From the NCBI GenBank assembly GCA_034435975.1, contig DAOTWD010000061.1:12847-76846 (forward strand): a stretch of DNA of 64,000 nucleotides, read 5' to 3'. Under the pieces are notes generated by a model. It had not been told where the DNA came from. It saw nothing but the letters and a program-made list of their open reading frames with translations, and did no database searches. The stretch is from CAKZQX01 sp034435975. Lineage in GTDB: Bacteria > Chloroflexota > Chloroflexia > Chloroflexales > Chloroflexaceae. Position numbers and translations under genes: made by a program. Positions 59,044 through 64,000 of this stretch are shown here, piece after piece; position 1 is the stretch's first letter, and each line of letters begins with the position of its first letter.

Positions 59044-61611
59044 TTATAGCTCTGGCGATTCAAGGTCATCGTCATTATGGATGGGCAGGGTGATCGTAAA
59101 AGTTGTTCCGCTATCCGGACTACTGCGCACACTCATTGTTCCATGGTGTTGTTCAATAATTTTGCGACCGATCGCTAACCCGAGACCTGTTCCGTCTGGT
59201 TTGGTTGTGAAGAAAGGGTCGAAAATGCGTGTCTGGTCACTCTCGCTGATACCAACGCCTGTATCCGAAAAATCAAGGCCGATGCAAGTATGGGCCGATG
59301 GGTCTACCGTAAGATAGCTACGTATCTGGAGGATGCCGCCGCCAGGCATGGCATCAATGGCATTCATGATCAGGTTAAGGAACACCTGAGTCAACTGATC
59401 GCTCCGACCAGAAATAATGGGGAGATCCGGTGCAAACAGTCGCTCAACAAGTACTCGATTCTTCGACAATGTACCGCTCACCAGCAACAGGATACGCTTG
59501 ATCAGCGCATTTATGTCCACTTTCTCACACATATGGCTATCGCGATAGAGATCGAGCAACTGGGTCAAAATCTGACTGATACGCTCAATTTCACTACTAA
59601 CCAGCGTCAGATATTCATCGCGCCTGGCATCCGAGGCATGCCGCGCAAGATACAAGAAATTCTGAATGGCTTGCAAGGGCGTATTCACTTCATGAGCCAC
59701 CGTCGCCGCCAGTTTGCCACTGGCAATAAACGTCTCATGTTCTGTTGCCAGCCTTTGAAATTCCAACCGCTCGGTAACATCAACCACGTGCAAAATGATC
59801 TGCCCGATATGCTGATCTTCATTCAGAACCGGAAAGGTGTGCATGTCCATAATGCGCACCTGGTTATCAGGTAAGGTGATACGTTCGCGGCGATGATGGG
59901 AGCGACGATCATGCATGGTATGGAACAAAACATGGTTAGGAAACCAGGGATGCACCCTGTGGCAAAAATCAACCCAATCTACCCCCACCAGCACATCAGG
60001 AATGCCGTTCAACAAAGTTGCCAGCGATCGATTGATCGTCTGGACAACACCAGAGCTATTCAGCAGTAATAAGCCATCCGCCAGGCCATCAAACAGGGTA
60101 TGCAAGAGATCCGTATGCTGCCGCAGCCGAATATTCAAATCCGAAAGCCGGGCATAGGCTGCTGCCAGTTGCTGTTCGGCCCGTTTGCGCTCGGTAATAT
60201 CACGATGAACCGCCACTGCTCCCACTGGTTGCCCGGCACTATTCTTGAGCACGGAAACGGCAGCAAACACATCAATCGGCGTTCCATCCTTACATAACTG
60301 GGATACTTCACCACGCCACTGCCCATCCTGCAGCAGCCGATCCAGCGCCAGCACCTCATGGTGATTCTGAACAAACATGAACAAACCGATCTCTTGCAGC
60401 TTTTTGCCCAGCACCTCCTCTGCCTGCCAGCCATAGATGATACTCGCAGCACGATTCCAACTCTGGATGGTGAAGGTATTGTCCACCGAGAAGATCGCAT
60501 CGGAGATACTATCAAGGAGATTCGCGTGATACCGTAATTGCATTTCAGCCTGTTTACGCTCGGTAATATCACGCACAATCACAAAAATCTCATCACTGCT
60601 GCTGGGCATCATGCGCGCCTCGAAAAAACATAGATCACCATTGACGAGTTGACGCTCCAGGCAGGCGCCAAGCGCATCCGGCGTCAAATACCCTGCATCA
60701 ACGAGCAAATCACCCAATAACACGCTCTGGCCCTCCTGCCGTAAGCGCTCCTGCTCCAACAACACTTCACCCAGTTGTTCAACCGAAACCAGTCCCTCTT
60801 GCACGAGATATTCGCCCAGACGCCGGGGCAAGCTGTACTCATAAATCGTGGGGCAACCCTTGCGTAGTGACTCCTGCAGGAGCGAGAACAACTGCTGTCC
60901 AAGCGGAGATGGCAGCACCTCCTGTATCTTTCGGTTCAAAAAGTTTTGTGGTGGCAAGAAAGGGTCAAAGTTATCGGCGGGAAAATAATTCAGAAATATA
61001 CCCTCACGATTGAGGTGGAAGATCGTGTCGGGAATAATATTGAACAATGCGAGATTTCGTGCTTCGCTGCGCACGCGCTCGATAATGTGTTGCTGCAAGG
61101 CGTGATTGAGTTGTAATAACTCGATGGTACGTTCCTGCACCCGCCGTTCCAGATCATGCTGTACAAAACGCACCGCCTCTGACCGCCAGACGTGCTCGGT
61201 AATGTTGGTGCAGAGAACCACAACACATTGATCCGGTAAGGGGAACGCCATTGCCTTGAAGATACGCTGGGAGATGTGTGCATCTTCATAGGTAATCTGA
61301 TCGATCACCAGTGGCTCACCCGATCGCACCACATGAGCATAGGACTGGGGAATGTTCTGGGCGCGCGCAGCGGGGAAATTCTCGTCCAGAGTTTTGCCAA
61401 TAATATCCGTCACCGGTGTGCCTATCAGTTGCTCAACGGCGGGATTGGCATCGATCAAACGGAGGGTGCGATCATCCTCCAGGTCTTCGAGTTCATACAC
61501 ATACACACCCGACGGAAGTTGCTGCACAATGCTACGATACAGGTTCAGTTGCTGTCGCAGGTAGGTATTTTCGGCTTGTAGATCGGCATAGCTTTTTTGC
61601 TCAGTGTACAT
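59044..61611 (-). CDS. Multi-PAS histidine kinase with an MshEN-like insert
   Basis: 855 residues, no membrane helix. PAS domains lie at about 20-140, 190-355, 365-475 and 495-610 (DITERKQAEM and DITERKRAEQ mark two). The second is split: after PTIYEYSLP a stretch at about 260-322 (RRLGEYLVQEGLVSVEQLGE, LGDLLVDAGYLTPDALGACL) resembles MshEN/GspE N-terminal repeats, then the PAS resumes at NGDLCFFEARMMPSSSDEIF. Kinase core: VAHEVNTPLQAIQNF (His640), NLIMNAIDAMPGGG, DTGVGI, GTGLGLAIG. It phosphorylates a receiver, most likely the gene at 58.0-58.9 kb. The MshEN-like part may sense a nucleotide second messenger. Confidence 0.88.
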   Translation of the reverse strand: MYTEQKSYADLQAENTYLRQQLNLYRSIVQQLPSGVYVYELEDLEDDRTLRLIDANPAVEQLIGTPVTDIIGKTLDENFPAARAQNIPQSYAHVVRSGEPLVIDQITYEDAHISQRIFKAMAFPLPDQCVVVLCTNITEHVWRSEAVRFVQHDLERRVQERTIELLQLNHALQQHIIERVRSEARNLALFNIIPDTIFHLNREGIFLNYFPADNFDPFLPPQNFLNRKIQEVLPSPLGQQLFSLLQESLRKGCPTIYEYSLPRRLGEYLVQEGLVSVEQLGEVLLEQERLRQEGQSVLLGDLLVDAGYLTPDALGACLERQLVNGDLCFFEARMMPSSSDEIFVIVRDITERKQAEMQLRYHANLLDSISDAIFSVDNTFTIQSWNRAASIIYGWQAEEVLGKKLQEIGLFMFVQNHHEVLALDRLLQDGQWRGEVSQLCKDGTPIDVFAAVSVLKNSAGQPVGAVAVHRDITERKRAEQQLAAAYARLSDLNIRLRQHTDLLHTLFDGLADGLLLLNSSGVVQTINRSLATLLNGIPDVLVGVDWVDFCHRVHPWFPNHVLFHTMHDRRSHHRRERITLPDNQVRIMDMHTFPVLNEDQHIGQIILHVVDVTERLEFQRLATEHETFIASGKLAATVAHEVNTPLQAIQNFLYLARHASDARRDEYLTLVSSEIERISQILTQLLDLYRDSHMCEKVDINALIKRILLLVSGTLSKNRVLVERLFAPDLPIISGRSDQLTQVFLNLIMNAIDAMPGGGILQIRSYLTVDPSAHTCIGLDFSDTGVGISESDQTRIFDPFFTTKPDGTGLGLAIGRKIIEQHHGTMSVRSSPDSGTTFTITLPIHNDDDLESPEL

Positions 61612-61771
61612 GTGTCATTTCCTACGTTCGTGGTATGTAACAGGGCGTCGTCCTACCAGATGGCCCATACCGATATTACTGGCTGCCGGATAATGGCACG
61701 CTCAATTGAGTTCGCCGCAGAATCGTTCCAGTGCAATGCGATTTTCGCAACCGATGATGGCAATTCGCTAA

Positions 61772-61844
61772 GAGCCTGTCTGAAAAGGGAACATGGAAAG
61801 AACATCGCTCCGCACATACATTATACACCTTTGCAGACAGGCTC
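61772..61844. mobile_element. Short MITE with GAGCCTGTCTG ends (73 bases)
   Basis: GAGCCTGTCTGAAAAGG at the left and CCTTTGCAGACAGGCTC at the right are inverted repeats with one mismatch in 17. TAA flanks both sides (61769-61771 and 61845-61847), fitting a target duplication. Same family as 33957-34089. Confidence 0.7.
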
Positions 61845-62081
61845 TAAACACCCACCACTATCGCTCTCGAATAAAGAAAGAATACACTTGCATTTCATAC
61901 ATAATTTGCAAGGTAAATAGATAGTCTCTCCTATATAAACCGCAGTAGAGCGTTCCAGGTTACGCACCTGGACACAGGTTGCCGGGAATGATCTGAACCA
62001 TACGTCATATTGCGACTGTTCATGAACCATGATACGATAATCTGGCTATGAAAAGTCTCTTTCGCCGTGGAGTACATTACA

Positions 62082-64000
62082 TTGAAATCATTCTACACCC
62101 GCTTGCTGCACACGATCCTGATAACACTGTTAACCAGCGTCGGGTACATACCACGTGCCAGGCCATCTGTCCTGGCCGTTGCTGCGCCAGCCGCACCCGA
62201 TACGTCACTCCTGCTGGTTCCTTCAGGCCATACTCTGGGCGTTCAAGAGTTGCTCGATGCGCAGCCTGGCCCGCTCAAGCATTATGCTGAGGAACAAACA
62301 GCGGCGACGATTATCGAGAGCAGCAGTCTGTACTATGGCCTCAGCCCACGGCTGCACCTGGCACTGCTCGAAACCGTGAACGCCCTGCTCAGTACCAGCA
62401 ACCCACCTGCCAGTGCGTTGCGCCAGCCCTTTGGCAACGCCGGGCCGGAGGGTTTTTCCGCACAAATTGAGTGGGCCAGCCGTGAATTGCGAGCCGGGCT
62501 TGGCCCCTATGAACGCCCGCCCACGCTGCGCTTTACCGACGGCACCACGCTGACGCTGACGCTGGAACAGGCACCGGAGGGGGTTGCTGTGCAGCGCTTT
62601 CTGGCAATTGGGCGTACTGCCCGCGAGTGGCACACCCTCGTTACCCGCTTTGGCGAGGTTTTTCAGGACTATTTCAACAACGAACTGCCCGACCTGGTGC
62701 CACCACCGGCTATGGCAGCCCATACTGGCTTCCTGACACTGCCATGGCCATCTGGTATCCGCGTGGTGCATCTGGCCTATTTTGATCATGCCTATCCGAC
62801 GGTTGACATCGGGTCGGATGGCAACGATGTGGTGATCACCTATCTCGGCCAGCGCGATGTCCAATACAATGGACATGACGGGCACGACTATTATTTCCCC
62901 GATCAACCGATTGGAACGCCGATCCTGGCTGCTGCGCCGGGTGTGGCCTATGCACGCACCCACCGGGGCAACGGGGTTGTCATTTTGCATGAGGACGGGT
63001 ACGAAACCGTTTACTGGCATCTCGATCAGTTCGCCCCTATCTTTGAGGGGCGCATTGACAGCAACTATGGCCTCTACGTGACCGCCGGGGACATGATTGG
63101 CACCAGTGGAGCTACCGGGTTTGTGCATGGCTCGCCGCACCTGCATTTTGAAGTACGCCGCCATGGACGCCAGGTTGACCCCTATGGCTGGTACGGCCCT
63201 GGCCCTGATCCGTGTGGGTACTATGCCGGCTGCGAAGTCAGTGGCTGGCTGTGGCACCCCGGTTTGCAAGGTATGTATGATTTCACGCCACCCGATAGTG
63301 ATCATCCATTTCCCCATCTGACACTGCCCGATCATCAACCACCTGTTGCGACCCTGAGCATCAATCCGCCCGCTGACCTGCTCTTTCTGGCGCGCTTTGA
63401 TGGTCACACCCTGCAAGAAGTTGGCGGTGGTGTACCGCATATAACCGGCATACCGGTGTTTGTCTCCGGTCGCTACGACCAGGCGCTCACATTACCTGCC
63501 GGTGCTGGCCTCGCCTATCCCATCCGCGACAATCTGCACCTGGATGCCGGAAGCATAAGTCTATGGGCCAGGCTACCCGACCGCTATCCCACCAGTCCGA
63601 TCGACCGTCATTATCTATTTGCCGCCAGTGCCAACCCGACCGACGATCAGCGGGTCTATACTGGAACACTGGCATTGCGGCGTGATCTGCTCGGCCCAGA
63701 TAACGCACCACGCTGGAATTTCTGGACGACACCCCAGAGTGGTGAAGCTGACCGTCACGATCTGACCGTGCCAGATACGCTGAGTGCTGGCTGGCACCAC
63801 TTTGTGGTCACATGGAACTCTCAGATCAGCCGGAAGACCCTCTATATTAATGGTGATCAGGTTGCCACGACCAACACGGCGCTCCTACCGGTTGACGTTG
63901 GATCGGTGCTACAGATCGGCCAATTCACCACGTCTGGGTACGACAGTGACATCGTCATTGATGAACTGGCGATTTTCAAGCGAGCGCTCAACGCGGCTGA
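62082..64000 (+). CDS. Exported M23 peptidase with LamG-like domain (3' end outside window)
   Basis: At least 639 residues, open to the window end. A basic start and hydrophobic helix (LLHTILITLLTSVGYI) form a signal peptide. After about 200 residues of unknown type, the M23 peptidase core shows GHDGHDYYFPD (His/Asp metal ligands), HRGNGVVILHEDG, YWHLDQF, SPHLHFEVRRHGR. It should cut peptidoglycan crossbridges outside the cell. From about residue 440 comes a concanavalin/LamG-like domain (SISLWARLPDRY, GWHHFVVTWNS, KTLYINGDQVATTN). TTG at 62082 has GGAG 9 bases upstream; GTG at 62067 is an alternative. An in-frame stop lies at 62049. Confidence 0.8.
   Translation, partial: MKSFYTRLLHTILITLLTSVGYIPRARPSVLAVAAPAAPDTSLLLVPSGHTLGVQELLDAQPGPLKHYAEEQTAATIIESSSLYYGLSPRLHLALLETVNALLSTSNPPASALRQPFGNAGPEGFSAQIEWASRELRAGLGPYERPPTLRFTDGTTLTLTLEQAPEGVAVQRFLAIGRTAREWHTLVTRFGEVFQDYFNNELPDLVPPPAMAAHTGFLTLPWPSGIRVVHLAYFDHAYPTVDIGSDGNDVVITYLGQRDVQYNGHDGHDYYFPDQPIGTPILAAAPGVAYARTHRGNGVVILHEDGYETVYWHLDQFAPIFEGRIDSNYGLYVTAGDMIGTSGATGFVHGSPHLHFEVRRHGRQVDPYGWYGPGPDPCGYYAGCEVSGWLWHPGLQGMYDFTPPDSDHPFPHLTLPDHQPPVATLSINPPADLLFLARFDGHTLQEVGGGVPHITGIPVFVSGRYDQALTLPAGAGLAYPIRDNLHLDAGSISLWARLPDRYPTSPIDRHYLFAASANPTDDQRVYTGTLALRRDLLGPDNAPRWNFWTTPQSGEADRHDLTVPDTLSAGWHHFVVTWNSQISRKTLYINGDQVATTNTALLPVDVGSVLQIGQFTTSGYDSDIVIDELAIFKRALNAA

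Noticed and set aside
62223..63440. Open frame of 405 codons on the minus strand
   Set aside because: It is the reverse of the M23 peptidase gene. The plus strand has clear peptidase motifs and a signal peptide; the minus translation resembles nothing.

Overview
The window comes from a free-living bacterium of the phylum Chloroflexota, most likely a filamentous Chloroflexales-type genome. This is inferred from gene content, not from a marker gene. It holds large secreted proteins of a style common in that phylum (glycosidase-like domains followed by short repeat domains, a C-terminus ending YLPLIQR), PAS-rich kinases, DUF4388 proteins with a COG2229-type GTPase, a T-box before a one-subunit glycyl-tRNA synthetase, and intergenic regions full of palindromes, MITE-like elements and low-complexity tandem repeats. 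There is no rRNA, CRISPR array, transposase or prophage. One tRNA (Pro, TGG) is present.

1-3.3 kb, minus strand: end of a DUF4388 protein, a YqhQ/DUF1385 membrane protein, two small membrane proteins and mnmA. 3.3-21.4 kb: an accessory, mostly extracellular region. It has a secreted clan-A glycoside hydrolase-like protein, a truncated WXG100 protein, a transmembrane Ser/Thr kinase whose outside part is a six-hairpin glycosidase-like domain, a GT-C-like membrane protein, a cyclase-family protein, a lipoprotein carrying a paralogue of the kinase's outside domain, a 14-repeat RCC1 protein with five Ig-like domains, and a low-molecular-weight phosphatase. The gaps here are GC-rich repeat arrays, and one family lies in inverted orientation on both sides of the RCC1 gene.

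21.9-35 kb: an AlbA_2/ATPase-type regulator, a BI-1 family protein, ClpB, a GT4 glycosyltransferase, an L,D-transpeptidase co-oriented with a hybrid histidine kinase, an NAD(P)H-dependent FMN reductase and several MITE-like elements. 35.1-37.3 kb: a phospholipid headgroup module, a PS synthase converging on a fused N-methyltransferase/PS decarboxylase. Together they could make PS, then PE, then methylated PE.

38-44.8 kb: a housekeeping run nrdR - membrane/Mrr-like gene - fabG - accC - yqhY (Asp23) - nusB - acpP - tatB - tatC. It combines fatty-acid synthesis, transcription factors and Tat export. 44.9-47 kb: two overlapping zinc-ribbon/J-like/TPR genes. 47.6-50.9 kb: a Xer recombinase, then a T-box leader and glyS with a MITE-like element between them.

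51-61.6 kb: a signalling block, nearly all on the minus strand: a universal stress protein, an RsbR-like PAS-STAS protein, a GTPase with a DUF4388 protein, an orphan PAS protein, three receiver proteins (one degenerate) and a large PAS kinase with a foreign domain inserted in one PAS. 62 kb to the end: a secreted M23 peptidase with a LamG-like domain, cut by the window edge.
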